Shown: in pieces, positions 41,848 to 50,777 of the stretch
Numbering within the stretch: the stretch's first letter is position 1
Layout: every line of letters begins with the position of its first letter
Assembly: GCA_018671175.1 (NCBI GenBank)
Contig: JABHIE010000015.1
Span: 62,001 to 126,000 of the forward strand
Source of the DNA: Planctomycetota bacterium
Lineage (GTDB): Bacteria > Planctomycetota > UBA1135
DNA length: 64,000 bases
Reading direction: 5' to 3'
Notes under the pieces: model-generated
The model's database searches: none
Seen by the model: only the letters and a program-made list of their open reading frames with translations
What the model was told of the DNA's origin: nothing
Position numbers and translations under genes: made by a program

Positions 41848-44088
41848 CTACTCTAACTTTTCAAGCATCGCATACGCCAACATCAAGGTGCGCTCTTCGT
41901 CGGTATTTTCGAACAAAACCGTGATGCGCTGGTTTACACCCTCACCCAAAATGCGCTGAACGGTGCCATTACCGAAGACTCGGTGATCGACCCAGTCGCC
42001 CTCTTGGAATTCGCTTTCTGCGCTAGATTCAAAACCAGCCGATGCGTCAACTTCAACGCCTCGGGCGCTTGGCAGGCAAGACTCGACGGTCGAATCGCTA
42101 AAGAAACCGCTCGCAAAACCGCCACTTGATCCACTCGAAGTTGAGTGGGCTCTTGAGGAATAACTTTTGCCGCCACCGATGACGACTTCTTTCGGCAGCT
42201 CATCTAAAAAGCGACTCGAAGCCTGCGGCCCCGGGGATGCCGTCCGGAAGCGCATGCGTGAATGGCTCAAGCACAGCTCCAGCCGCGCGCGTGTGAGTGC
42301 TACATAAAAAAGTCGGCGCTCTTCTTCGAGGCCTTCGGGGTCGTCGAATGAGCGGACATGCGGAAACAGCCCCTCTTCGAGACCGACCACGCCAACGCAA
42401 TCAAACTCAAGCCCCTTTGCCGCATGAACCGTCATCAACGAAACACGCTCGACATGTTCGGCCCAGCGATCGGTGTCAACCAGGAGAGATATCTCTTCGA
42501 GGAAGCCCCGCAAGCCACCATTTTCGCGGTGGTCATATTCTGCGGCGAAAGCGATGAGCTCATCTAAGTTTTCGCCGCGGTCGACATCTTCGGCGCCGTC
42601 GAGACTCTCGGCAAATCGCCGATAGCCTGTAACATCGCACAGCACTTGCAAAGTACGCTCGGCACTTTTTAGTTCTTCTCGCCCTTTGTCTAAAATCCAG
42701 AGGAACTTGCCCAAGCCCTTTTTCGCCGGCCCACGCATGCTGTCGCGCACTTCGGGCTGCATAATCGCAGCCAGCAAACTGATGCCCATGCCAGTGGCGC
42801 GCCCCCGCAAGCGCTGCAATGTTGTTTCGCCAACGCCTCGGGGCGGTACATTGACAGCGCGCTGAAACGACATATCGTCTTTAGGATTGACTAGCAAACG
42901 CGAGAAAGCCAATAGATCTTTCACCTCGCGACGCTCAAAAAACGCTTGACCGCCAACGACTTGATACGGAATCTGCATCCGAGTCAGCGCGGCTTCAAGA
43001 GATCGCGAGCAAGCGTTGGTGCGGTAAAAAATCGCCACCTCGCTCATGCGGATGCCCCCCTCAAGCCATCGCTCAACTTGCTGCACCATTTGGCGGGCTT
43101 CCGTTTCTTCGTCGGCGCCTTCGCTAAGGAGCAACTTTTCGCCGGCTTCACGATTGGTAATGAGGTCTTTCTCTTTGCGCGAACTATTGTTTTTAATCAC
43201 GGTCTGCGCGGCCAAAAGCACATTGCCCACGGACCGATAATTTTGCTCAAGACGCACAATTTCAGCACCCGGGAAGTCTCGCTCAAAATCGAGGATGTTA
43301 CTAATATCAGCCCCCCGCCACCGATAAATCGACTGATCGGGGTCGCCGCAAACAGCAACATGCTTTGTGCCCTGCGCGAGCAACTTCACAAACTTATATT
43401 GGAGGTCGTTTGTGTCTTGGTACTCATCGACCAAGATATGCTCAAACTTTTCAACCCAACGGCGGGTCGAATCAGAATCAAGTTGCAACAACTGCACGCC
43501 CTTGAGCAACAAGTCGTCAAAATCGAGCGCATCTTGTTTGGCGAGCTCGGCCTCGTAAAGCTCATAGACCGTCGCGGCGTGCTCTTCTTCCATGCCCATC
43601 AGCGCGGCCTCAGCTTTCGCGCCAATTGGCATCAAGCTACGGCCCTTCCAGTTAGAAATGATGTTTTCAAAACGACGCGGGCGAAAGACTTTTGGGTCTA
43701 GGCTCTGATCTTTAATCAGTTGGCGAAGCAATCGTCGGCGGTCATCGACATCAAAAATGGTGAAGTCTCGTGTGCGGCCGATACGGTCGGCATCGATGCG
43801 CAACATGCGAGCGCAAGTAGCATGAAAAGTGCCGACCCACATGCCGGTATGTGGCACCCATTCTTCGATGCGCGTGCGCATTTCGCGCGCAGCCTTATTC
43901 GTAAAAGTGATGGCTAGCACCTTTGAGGCGGGCACGCGCAAGTCACGCACCAAGTGAGCCACTCGCCGAGTAATTGTGCGTGTTTTGCCCGTGCCTGCAC
44001 CGGCAAGGATCAATATCGGCCCATCGGTGTATTCCACCGCGCGCTTTTGCTCGGGATTTAACCCGTCAAGAATCAGATTTTGGCTCAT
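41848..44088 (-). CDS. uvrD: UvrD/PcrA-type DNA helicase
   Basis: Superfamily 1A 3'-5' helicase of 746 residues, acting in nucleotide excision and mismatch repair and in removing RecA. Motifs are LNPEQKRAVEYTDGPILILAGAGTGKT (Q and I), TFTNKAAREMR (Ia), VDEYQDTN (II), GDPDQSIYRWRGA (III), EQNYRS (IV), VSLMTVHAAKGLEFD (V) and YVALTRAR (VI). The C-terminal Tudor-like stretch DWVDHRVFGNGTVQRI, as in PcrA, is present. Its ATG overlaps the stop of a 5-codon leader frame. Confidence 0.96.
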   Translation of the reverse strand: MSQNLILDGLNPEQKRAVEYTDGPILILAGAGTGKTRTITRRVAHLVRDLRVPASKVLAITFTNKAAREMRTRIEEWVPHTGMWVGTFHATCARMLRIDADRIGRTRDFTIFDVDDRRRLLRQLIKDQSLDPKVFRPRRFENIISNWKGRSLMPIGAKAEAALMGMEEEHAATVYELYEAELAKQDALDFDDLLLKGVQLLQLDSDSTRRWVEKFEHILVDEYQDTNDLQYKFVKLLAQGTKHVAVCGDPDQSIYRWRGADISNILDFERDFPGAEIVRLEQNYRSVGNVLLAAQTVIKNNSSRKEKDLITNREAGEKLLLSEGADEETEARQMVQQVERWLEGGIRMSEVAIFYRTNACSRSLEAALTRMQIPYQVVGGQAFFERREVKDLLAFSRLLVNPKDDMSFQRAVNVPPRGVGETTLQRLRGRATGMGISLLAAIMQPEVRDSMRGPAKKGLGKFLWILDKGREELKSAERTLQVLCDVTGYRRFAESLDGAEDVDRGENLDELIAFAAEYDHRENGGLRGFLEEISLLVDTDRWAEHVERVSLMTVHAAKGLEFDCVGVVGLEEGLFPHVRSFDDPEGLEEERRLFYVALTRARLELCLSHSRMRFRTASPGPQASSRFLDELPKEVVIGGGKSYSSRAHSTSSGSSGGFASGFFSDSTVESCLPSARGVEVDASAGFESSAESEFQEGDWVDHRVFGNGTVQRILGEGVNQRITVLFENTDEERTLMLAYAMLEKLE

Positions 44089-44102
44089 AGTGCTTGCACC
44101 AT
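44085..44102 (-). CDS. Possible 5-codon leader peptide of uvrD
   Basis: Minus-strand ATG at 44102 opens a frame encoding MVQAL, whose TGA overlaps the uvrD ATG in ATGA. A TAAACT box lies 7 nt before this ATG, at the spacing used for leaderless genes here. uvrD has no Shine-Dalgarno sequence of its own, so coupling from a leaderless mini-frame is plausible. Such a short frame could also arise by chance. Confidence 0.35.
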   Translation of the reverse strand: MVQAL

Positions 44103-44109
44103 CACGAGA

Positions 44110-44119
44110 AGTTTACAAT
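44110..44119. promoter_or_regulatory. Overlapping divergent -10 boxes of uvrD and acpS
   Basis: The word AGTTTACAAT contains TAAACT on the minus strand (44115-44110) and TACAAT on the plus strand (44114-44119), overlapping by 2 bp. Each is followed at 7 nt by an ATG (44102 minus, 44127 plus). Confidence 0.5.
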
Positions 44120-44126
44120 CACCAGC

Positions 44127-44522
44127 ATGAGCACGCTTCTTCCAGCCACCACTCCCGGCATCGGCATCGATATTGCTGAGGTCTTGCGCGTGCAAAACGC
44201 CATCGAGCGTGGTGGCCAGACCTTCCTCGACAAGGTTTTTACCTCTGCCGAGCAAACCGAATGCAACCGACGCCCTAACCCGTGGCCGCATTTTGCCGCG
44301 CGGTTTGCCGCAAAAGAAGCCGGCATGAAAGCCCTCGGCACAGGCTGGACAGGCGGTGTCGGCTTCCTTGATTTTGAGGTCATCTCTGACGGCGCATCGG
44401 CCCCGCAACTTAAGTTACATGGCCAAGCAGCCCAACGCTCAAAAGACGCCAATCTGCCAGCCATGCGCCTAAGCATGAGCCACACCGACGACTTGGCTAC
44501 GGCGATTGTGGTCGTGCTTTAG
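44127..44522 (+). CDS. acpS: Holo-[acyl-carrier-protein] synthase
   Basis: Transfers 4'-phosphopantetheine from CoA to acyl carrier protein. 131 residues from ATG 44127; an upstream in-frame start at 44094 is not needed. GIGIDIAEVLRVQNAI carries the Mg-binding Asp, and FAARFAAKEAGMKALGTGW is the central AcpS motif with the second metal ligand Glu. LSMSHTDDLATAIVV is the C-terminal signature. It complements accD in fatty acid synthesis. Confidence 0.95.
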   Translation: MSTLLPATTPGIGIDIAEVLRVQNAIERGGQTFLDKVFTSAEQTECNRRPNPWPHFAARFAAKEAGMKALGTGWTGGVGFLDFEVISDGASAPQLKLHGQAAQRSKDANLPAMRLSMSHTDDLATAIVVVL

Positions 44523-45465
44523 AGGCTGGTTTAGCCTCAGCGAGGCTAGCAATTGAAACCTCGGCTGTAACGGCCTGCTCGGCAAGCAGCCCAGGCGTGA
44601 CCATTCTGGCCAGTGCTTTACGGACGGATTCGCCTTCTTTTCCGGGATCACGCACGAGTGTGGCCATTTCAGTTTGCAGCGAAACCATGCATTGTTGGGC
44701 TTGGGCTAAACCATGAGCCGAGATGGTGGCATCAGCTTCGGCGCTACTTGCCAAACCGAGCCATGCACGCGCCTGGCCATCTCGAGCGCGAACTTTTTCA
44801 GCGGGTGTTTCCGCGTGCTCGGCCCAATCGCCGAAAAACTCGACGGCCTCTTGCCAATTTGCCACTTTGAAGTGTGTTTTAGCCAACCACTCACGCGCGT
44901 CATTTTTTTGACGAAGAGGGGCAGCTCGCACAGCAAGCGCCTTTGAGTAACAAGTCAAAGCGCGCAACCAAATCTCGCCGCGACGCGCGCAATGGCCGCG
45001 CTCAAGCCACGCCCGTGCGTGCCAAACCCCACGCTCACTCGTTTCTTTGCGGCTTAAACCCCGAGCGGGTGAGATTAGCTTGCGGCCATTTTCATCAAAG
45101 CCGCCACCACTCGCCAAACTGCATACCTCGGCAAAAGCCCCCACCGCTCGGCCCGACTCGCCGAGCACTCGCCAGCATTCACCCTCTCGGTAGGCGGCCT
45201 CCATGAGCAAGAGCAACCCCGCGTCAGGCCAATGCACCCCAACGGCCGCATAAGCCACGGCGGAGGCCCAATAGCCCGCTTCACGCTCTGCACCCTTGGC
45301 GCCCTTCATTGAAGAACGGCGGGCTTTGGCCAATTGCATCTGTGCTTGGGCATCAAATGATTTATCGATTGCCTGCGCCTCGGCGCGAGCTTGGCCCGCG
45401 GCCACTACGATTTCAGGTTGGCCAAGCTGCAACATTGCGAAACTCAGCGCCACCCACCACATCAA
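44497..45465 (-). CDS. Exported helical-repeat protein downstream of an ECF sigma factor
   Basis: 322 residues with a signal peptide (MMWWVALSFAMLQLGQPEIVVAA). The rest is helical and Ala/Glu/Arg-rich, with TPR-like pairs such as CYSKALAVRAAPLRQKNDAREWLAKTHFKVANWQEAVEFF. It lacks a recognisable anti-sigma zinc motif and has no second TM. ATG 45465 overlaps the sigma gene stop by 4 bp, so it is the immediate product partner of that factor. The 3' end overlaps acpS by 26 bp. Confidence 0.7.
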   Translation of the reverse strand: MMWWVALSFAMLQLGQPEIVVAAGQARAEAQAIDKSFDAQAQMQLAKARRSSMKGAKGAEREAGYWASAVAYAAVGVHWPDAGLLLLMEAAYREGECWRVLGESGRAVGAFAEVCSLASGGGFDENGRKLISPARGLSRKETSERGVWHARAWLERGHCARRGEIWLRALTCYSKALAVRAAPLRQKNDAREWLAKTHFKVANWQEAVEFFGDWAEHAETPAEKVRARDGQARAWLGLASSAEADATISAHGLAQAQQCMVSLQTEMATLVRDPGKEGESVRKALARMVTPGLLAEQAVTAEVSIASLAEAKPASKARPQSP

Positions 45466-46046
45466 GAAACCCCTCTAGCGACACCCGCCAACTCAGCACT
45501 TCTTTGCCGGGAAACCCGCTGACTCAGCACCTTTTCGAGCGCGCGCCGCCCCCGACAAAGCCGCACCTTTGCCGCATCAACACTAACCCCAATGGTGTTG
45601 GCCATCTCTTGGCAGGAGCGGCCTTCGACATAGTGCAACTCAATGGCTCGGCGATGATTCAGTGACAATTTCGCCAAAGCTTCGGGCAGCCACTCAACTA
45701 AATCGCACAGCCAAACGGGCTCACCATCGACGATTAAAGCGGGCTCTTCGGCCTGTTGTGAGTCTTCGCAGACGACCATCTGTTGCACATCAAGCCCCAT
45801 GGAATAGGGCAAGTTTTCACGGACGACATCAACCGCCAAATTGCGCGCCACCTGAAATAGATAAGCTTTGGGGTCACCGTAGACCTTGCCCGACGCCAAA
45901 CCGCGGTAGAGGCGTAGACCCGCCTCTTGAGCCAAGTCGTCAATCGGTTGACTATGGCCGAGCTTGCTAACGAGATAGCCCGTTAACTCAGTGAGCCACT
46001 CATTAAGAGTCGCCCGCGCAATCGCAGAGGTCGCTTTATTTTCCAT
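45462..46046 (-). CDS. ECF-type RNA polymerase sigma factor
   Basis: 194 residues. Region 2 contains LVSKLGHSQPIDDLAQEAGLRLYRGLASGKVYGDPKAYLFQVARNLAVDVVRE, including the DDLAQE core-binding motif. Region 4 has LPEALAKLSLNHRRAIELHYVEGRSCQEMANTIGVSVDAAKVRLCRGRRALEKVL, a clear helix-turn-helix. Region 3 is missing, as in all ECF factors. Overlap with the downstream exported helical protein indicates a joint regulatory unit. No autoregulatory promoter was identified. Confidence 0.93.
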   Translation of the reverse strand: MENKATSAIARATLNEWLTELTGYLVSKLGHSQPIDDLAQEAGLRLYRGLASGKVYGDPKAYLFQVARNLAVDVVRENLPYSMGLDVQQMVVCEDSQQAEEPALIVDGEPVWLCDLVEWLPEALAKLSLNHRRAIELHYVEGRSCQEMANTIGVSVDAAKVRLCRGRRALEKVLSQRVSRQRSAELAGVARGVS

Positions 46047-46117
46047 TTCACTGATGCAGACGGCTCCGTCCGCAAGAAGTAACCCATTTCGTTAAAAAAC
46101 GATGTGATGTGGAAAAG

Positions 46118-46160
46118 AAAAACCGGAGTTTCCACGCTTCTGTGGAAAACTCCGGTTTAA
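46118..46160 (-). terminator. Strong terminator after the TPR gene
   Basis: AAACCGGAGTTTCCAC pairs with GTGGAA-AACTCCGGTTT (one bulge) around a 6-nt loop. On the minus strand the stem is followed by a T-rich tract. It lies between the TPR gene stop (46188) and the ECF start (46046); the plus strand has only a short T-run. Confidence 0.9.
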
Positions 46161-46187
46161 AAGGCGGCTATTGCCGCATCAAGAACC

Positions 46188-47276
46188 TTAGCGTAGGTTG
46201 AGCTCTTTTTTGACTTTCGTCGTCCAGGTTGAGCGAGGGTAAGTCTTATTGAGCCGGCTCGCGAGCGACTTGGCGTCTTTTTTGCGCCCCATACGATTTA
46301 GAGCAGCCGCCGCAACATAAAGCGAACGAGGCACCAAGCGGGTCGCGCTCTTATGCATGGTGGCGACATAAAGATGGCGAAGTGCGGCCTCTTCATAGTC
46401 GAGGTTGGCGGCCATCAAGTCTTCGTTGGCCAAACCGCGTTGATAGGCGCAATCACCAAGCCCTGCATATGCCGCAGCCTCAGTGCCCGCGTCAGCGCTA
46501 CCTGAATCAACAATCGCGCGGAAGAAATCATTGGCAGCCGAGTAATTTTTAGCCGCAATCATGGCATTGCCCACCTCAACTCGGGCGCGAGCTGCGACAG
46601 TTGGGTATTCGCGAGCGTTCTTTTCGGCCAGCCCGGTCAAGGCGCGCTGCTTGGCATCGCCCGACAAAGCCCTGTCGAGAATCAACAAACCGAGCTCAGA
46701 TTCACGCCCCCAACGAGCAGGCAACCCCTTGCTCTCAACACCATCGCCCAACTGCTTGAATATCTTTTCCGCTCCCGAATTGTCGCCAGAGGCCTTGAGC
46801 GATTCAGCTTTAAGCATTAGTGCGGGGGCATAGTAATAACTACCAGGGACGGCCAGCAAAAGCTCATCGATCGCAGAAACGGTGCCTTTGTAATCAGCGA
46901 GCGCCGAAATGCACTGCGCCTTTTTGAACATGGCGTGTTGCTTAACCCATGCATAGCGGCTGCTATCGACAACGCGCTTATCTTCGAGCACGCCCGTCAA
47001 GCGCCGAGCGGCGGCAGAAAACTCGCCGAGCTCCATGGTCTCGAGAGCGCTGGCGTAATCATCAAGAACAGACGCGCTCAAATCGTGAATCAACTCGGCA
47101 ATCTCATCAGAGGCCTTGCTGCCTTCGCGGCCGTTTTTCTTGTAAGTAACCTCGGCGTAGGTCTCGGTTTTAATCTTGTCGACCTCAAGCACTTTGCCGT
47201 TGGTCAAAATGATTTCATCTGTCGGCAGAGCCGCAGGCATGGACAAGAGGATGGTGGTTGCGAGGAGACTAAGCAT
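46188..47276 (-). CDS. Exported TPR-repeat protein
   Basis: 362 residues with a signal peptide (LSLLATTILLSMPAALP). A short beta domain follows (DEIILTNGKVLEVDKIKTETYAEVTYKK), like the N-terminus seen in planctomycete tetratricopeptide proteins. The remainder is TPR: YASALETMELGEFSAAARRLTGVL, SYYYAPALMLKAESLKASGDNSGAEKIFKQL, NAMIAAKNYSAANDFFRAIV. A periplasmic scaffold or assembly role is likely; no enzyme motif is present. Confidence 0.85.
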   Translation of the reverse strand: MLSLLATTILLSMPAALPTDEIILTNGKVLEVDKIKTETYAEVTYKKNGREGSKASDEIAELIHDLSASVLDDYASALETMELGEFSAAARRLTGVLEDKRVVDSSRYAWVKQHAMFKKAQCISALADYKGTVSAIDELLLAVPGSYYYAPALMLKAESLKASGDNSGAEKIFKQLGDGVESKGLPARWGRESELGLLILDRALSGDAKQRALTGLAEKNAREYPTVAARARVEVGNAMIAAKNYSAANDFFRAIVDSGSADAGTEAAAYAGLGDCAYQRGLANEDLMAANLDYEEAALRHLYVATMHKSATRLVPRSLYVAAAALNRMGRKKDAKSLASRLNKTYPRSTWTTKVKKELNLR

Positions 47277-47317
47277 TTTTTTGAGTCTGATGCGACATCT
47301 GGCACAGCGGCCAGGCG

Positions 47318-48112
47318 CTAAATCGAGCCGCCAAGTGTACCCTTGCGGCGGAAGTTGATGAGCTCAGCGACGAGTGAAACGGCGATTTCGCCAGGGGTGG
47401 AGGCGCCGATATCCAGCCCAATCGGGGTCTTGATTTGAGCAAGCCAATCCGCGGAAACGCCCTCGTCAGTGAGAACCTTGTCTAGAGTCAAACGCTTAGC
47501 CCGTGACCCTAAAAGCCCAATATATTTGGGCGAACAGCCCGCCTGGTGGACGGCACGCAAGACCTCGAGGTCGTCGTTATGCCCGCGTGTGGCGATGACA
47601 AGGTAGTGATGAGCCGCGTCGCCGAGTCGTGCGACCGATTCAGCCCATGGGCCAGCCCAGGTTTCGTCTGCCGTGGGGTGAGCGGTGGGGTTTGCGTAAT
47701 CTGCGCGGTCGTCAGCAACGACAATGCGCAAGCCAGATTCAGACGCCACGCGGGCTGATGCGGCGCCGATATGCCCGCCGCCGAAAAGTATAAGTACAGG
47801 TGGAACAACAGGTTCGGTCAAAACGGTAATTTGGCCCCCACAGATGAGGCCCGACTCAGGGAGGTCTTTTTGGTTAAGGGAAAATGATTTTGTGCGGGCA
47901 CGATCGTCGGCCAAACTCTCGAGCGCAAGCGCGGCGACATCTGCCTCAACACAGCCGCCACCGACCGTGCCAATCCGCGTGCCGTCGGCAAAAACGAGCA
48001 TTTTCATCGACTCTTTGCCGGGCGTCGAGCCACGGGTCAGCAATATCGTGCAAAGCGCGGCGGGGCGACCCGCGCGGCGAGCATCGACGATAGCTTGGTA
48101 GATGTCGGTCAT
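47318..48112 (-). CDS. xdhC: XdhC/CoxI-family protein
   Basis: Molybdenum-hydroxylase maturation factor family. 264 residues: ALCTILLTRGSTPGKESMKMLVFADGTRIGTVGGGCVEADV is the XdhC/CoxI N-terminal domain. VLILFGGGHIGAASARVASESGLRIVVADDRADYAN is a Rossmann domain, and YIGLLGSRAKRLTLDKVL and TPIGLDIGASTPGEIAVSLVAEL are conserved C-terminal segments. Relatives insert sulfurated Moco into xanthine dehydrogenase-like enzymes. None of those enzymes is in this window. A TATGCT box lies 8 nt upstream. Confidence 0.92.
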   Translation of the reverse strand: MTDIYQAIVDARRAGRPAALCTILLTRGSTPGKESMKMLVFADGTRIGTVGGGCVEADVAALALESLADDRARTKSFSLNQKDLPESGLICGGQITVLTEPVVPPVLILFGGGHIGAASARVASESGLRIVVADDRADYANPTAHPTADETWAGPWAESVARLGDAAHHYLVIATRGHNDDLEVLRAVHQAGCSPKYIGLLGSRAKRLTLDKVLTDEGVSADWLAQIKTPIGLDIGASTPGEIAVSLVAELINFRRKGTLGGSI

Positions 48113-48120
48113 GAATGTGT

Positions 48121-48159
48121 AGCATAAACTCGCGGTTGCCCCCCCCCTGCGGCTATGCT
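48121..48159. promoter_or_regulatory. Divergent -10 boxes with a 9-C tract
   Basis: Minus TATGCT (48126-48121) serves xdhC. Plus TATGCT (48154-48159) lies 6 nt before the ATG at 48166. Between them a run of nine C residues (48139-48147) falls in the plus-strand promoter spacer, where length changes could alter promoter activity. Confidence 0.4.
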
Positions 48160-48165
48160 CGTTTC

Positions 48166-48642
48166 ATGAAACCATTACTCATCATTCTTTTTTTGCTACC
48201 CACTTAGCTTTGGGCTTTGCAATCTTCTACATACACCTTAACGCAAGGAAACAACACCGTTAATCTCCCCGGGCCTACTAATGCACCCGTTTTGGGTACT
48301 ACTTGGGACATTGATGTCTACGAAAAAGACTTCTTTTCACCCGATGACCCTGTCGGAGGTGGCACTGTTCAAGGTGGCCAAAACCAGGCAAATATAAACG
48401 TCAACTGTGGGCCTCGCGTGGTTGTCAGTGGCACCAACGGTGAAGCCCAAACCAGTGGTGGAGAAGGCCAGTGCATCGAACTTTATGTCAAAGCAACCTA
48501 TCAAGTGCCCGTCGCCGGAGCCAACCTTGACCCAATCGGGGTGATAGCGGAATACACTCTGGTAGAGAGGGATGGCGATCCAGTTGAGTTTTGCTGGAAC
48601 TGTGAAACCGAAGCTACAAGTTGCGGATGCGCTGGCCTTTAG
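48166..48642 (+). pseudogene. Small exported protein with amber codon in its signal peptide (locus 2)
   Basis: From ATG 48166 the frame reads MKPLLIILFLLPT, then TAG (48205-48207), then LWALQSSTYTLTQ and on to TAG at 48640-48642. Without the amber codon the product is about 158 residues with a perfect signal peptide. The mature part has several Cys (WNCETEATSCGCAG at the end) and no known domain. A TTG at 48217 could restart translation but would lose the signal. The TATGCT promoter 6 nt before ATG 48166 supports the full-length frame, so a recent nonsense mutation is the likeliest explanation. Confidence 0.6.
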
Positions 48643-50230
48643 CACTACTTCTTCTCTTCCTCGCAGCCCTGCTCATTGCAGGGCTGCTGCTTCCTTCCTC
48701 ATCGGATTTGAATCGAGTTGATTCGAGTGATGCCAATAAACACTCAACAGCTCAGCCCCTTGCTCAGCCACTAGGGAGTGCCGTGACTCCTCGACCAGAG
48801 CGTAAAGCGGCTGATCACCATTTCTTTGGCCAAGTTATGGATCAAAACAACAAGCCCGTTCCAAATGCGCGTGTTGTTTTCTGGATAACAAAACCCGCTG
48901 AAGAATATATCTACGACGACTTCACCGACGAAGATGGCCGGTTTTCTTTTTATTCACCTAAAGCCAACAGTGCAATTGCGTTTGCCTTCCATGAACAGTA
49001 TTCCGTTGCCAAGATGGAGACAACTTGCCTCGCTGAAAAGGAAGTTAAGTTGAGACTGATTGACTCATCGCACTTTCCGATTACTGGTTTTCAACTCGAA
49101 CGAATCATAGACCAAAATGGTGAAGGTATTCCGGAACTTTCCTTAGAGTGGGCCCCGCTGCTTCACGGAAAGCCGCTACTTCCTATGTTCAAGCACAAAT
49201 GGGACGGAAACCCTTTTGGCGGAAATCGCTTCCGTTCGCTTCCTTCGGAAGGCGTTGTTTTTCGATCCGCTGAAACATCTTATATTTCGGCCGACCCCTT
49301 CGGCGAAGTCATTTATCTCCTTGAAACTATGCAAGGTGAAAAACAATCTATTCAGCTTAGTTTTTCACAAGAAAGCCCTCATAAAGGTGACTTCAAAACG
49401 GGTCAGATTATTGATGCTGTAAGTCTATCTCCGGTATCAAAGGCAAAAGTTGAAGGCGCGCAAAAGAGCCAGTTGACGCATGCTGATTCAAATGGCTCTT
49501 TTTCATATCCGACGCAAGAGCATATTCTCATTTCCCATCAAAATTTCTTTCCAGCCTCCTTTCCTTGGTCCGTTGATTCTGACCCAATGTGCTATTTAAA
49601 GCCTTATGCGAGCATCTCCGGAGATATTGTGTTTACCGACCGGCATCAACAAGAGTCTCAGGTAACTGTTGCCGCAATCGACATTCATTCCAAATCAAAT
49701 TCAATCGCATCGGTAGATTCTTTTGGTCAGTTCAAACTCGAGCATTTGCCACCTGGCACTTACTTTGTCTCGCTTCGATCAGAACAGCCATTGGATTACA
49801 TGATTGCCTTAGTTGTTTCAGACAAGAACCAACACTTGTCGATTAACCTCAACGAAACGGCTGGCTCAGAATTAACTCTATCAGCATCTGAACAATATCG
49901 CAGTGCCCTAAAGGTGGTCTGTTGCTGGAACGATTCCATGCCTACTCGCATTTTCGAGCGAGATGCCGTTCACGGGCTAACGCAAGTGCCCAAGCCTGAC
50001 AATAACCTCAATATTTTAGGCCTCTTGCATTCAGGCGAAACGGTTCAAGGGTTGCCTTTATACCAACTACATTTCCATTTACACCAAGCAGCAAATTGAT
50101 TTCTTTATTCCCGAGCGGGCTAGTTGTTAAAAACGCTGTCCAAATAAGGACTCTGCCTCCTGGGAAATATAACATTTGGCTTGAAGCCAATCACGGCTGG
50201 GAAATCACGCCCTTTAAGACAAATCAGTGA
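48627..50230 (+). pseudogene. Membrane-anchored carboxypeptidase-regulatory-like surface protein, frameshifted (locus 2)
   Basis: Starts at ATG 48627, 16 bp inside the preceding gene, with an anchor helix (WPLALLLLFLAALLIAGLLL). Repeated beta-sandwich units follow: FGQVMDQNNKPVPNARVVFW...DEDGRFSFYSP, LERIIDQNGEGIPELSLEW, FGQFKLEHLPPGTYFVSL. The frame ends at 50099, but the -1 frame from about 50050 continues RVAFIPTT to TRTLPPGKYNIWLEANHGWEI-like sequence and stops at 50228-50230, clearly the same protein. One missing base near 50050 explains this. Full length would be about 534 residues. The 3' end overlaps the DUF523 gene by 7 bp. Confidence 0.7.
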
Positions 50231-50736
50231 GCCGTGCCGTCCGCCGCGAGCACTTCAACGCCCATTGCTTGTAGAGCCACCGTTGTCAGGCCAGGCGCGT
50301 TGATGAGCTCGCCGTCGGCATGAGTTTGCTTGACCCCGCATGAAGGCGAGCGCTCTTGGAAAAACGCATAACGCACGCCATGTTGGAGGGCGGTTTGCAT
50401 CACGGCCTCGGTGCCGCGCAAGAATTCTTTGGTGAAATCCCAGCCCTTGGGGTAGTGCGGAGCCGCGACCACCGTGCGAATACGGACGCCCTGCTTCGAC
50501 TGAAATACATCAAGCGGCACACCGCCTTTTATCTCAGCTGGCGGCCGCGGGGTCGGCAACCCGCCCGCGATTTCTGGGCAAACCGGGATGACCTCGCATT
50601 TGTGCTTCTTGAGCGCGGCAATTAACTCTAAATCGGCCTTGCCGCGCCCGTCATAGCGGGTGCGCTCGCCCAAAGCGCAGGCGCTCACGAGCACCTTTTC
50701 GCCGGGCTGCAAGTCGGAGGGAAGTTCATAGACCAT
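50224..50736 (-). CDS. DUF523-family protein
   Basis: 170 residues from the ATG ending at 50736; a longer frame to 50784 would run into the patatin gene. KVLVSACALGERTRYDGRGK is the DUF523 start motif. VIPVCPEIAGGLPTPRPPAEI and FFQERSPSCGVKQTHADGELINAPGLTT are the other two signatures. The usual second Cys in the first motif (CxxxxCRYDG) is Thr here. The function of the family is not established; conserved Cys suggest a cluster or thiol chemistry. Confidence 0.88.
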   Translation of the reverse strand: MVYELPSDLQPGEKVLVSACALGERTRYDGRGKADLELIAALKKHKCEVIPVCPEIAGGLPTPRPPAEIKGGVPLDVFQSKQGVRIRTVVAAPHYPKGWDFTKEFLRGTEAVMQTALQHGVRYAFFQERSPSCGVKQTHADGELINAPGLTTVALQAMGVEVLAADGTAH

Positions 50737-50777
50737 TGCCCATATTCTAGTGCATGTTTTCGCTATCCTAAGACGCA

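Noticed and set aside
42946-43701. 251-codon plus-strand frame inside uvrD
   Set aside because: It is antisense to conserved helicase motifs and its translation matches no family.
48205-48207. Pyrrolysine or amber recoding of the TAG in the small exported protein
   Set aside because: The codon lies in the middle of a hydrophobic signal peptide where pyrrolysine has no role, TAG is used as a normal stop elsewhere (for example 48640-48642), and no pyl gene is in the window.
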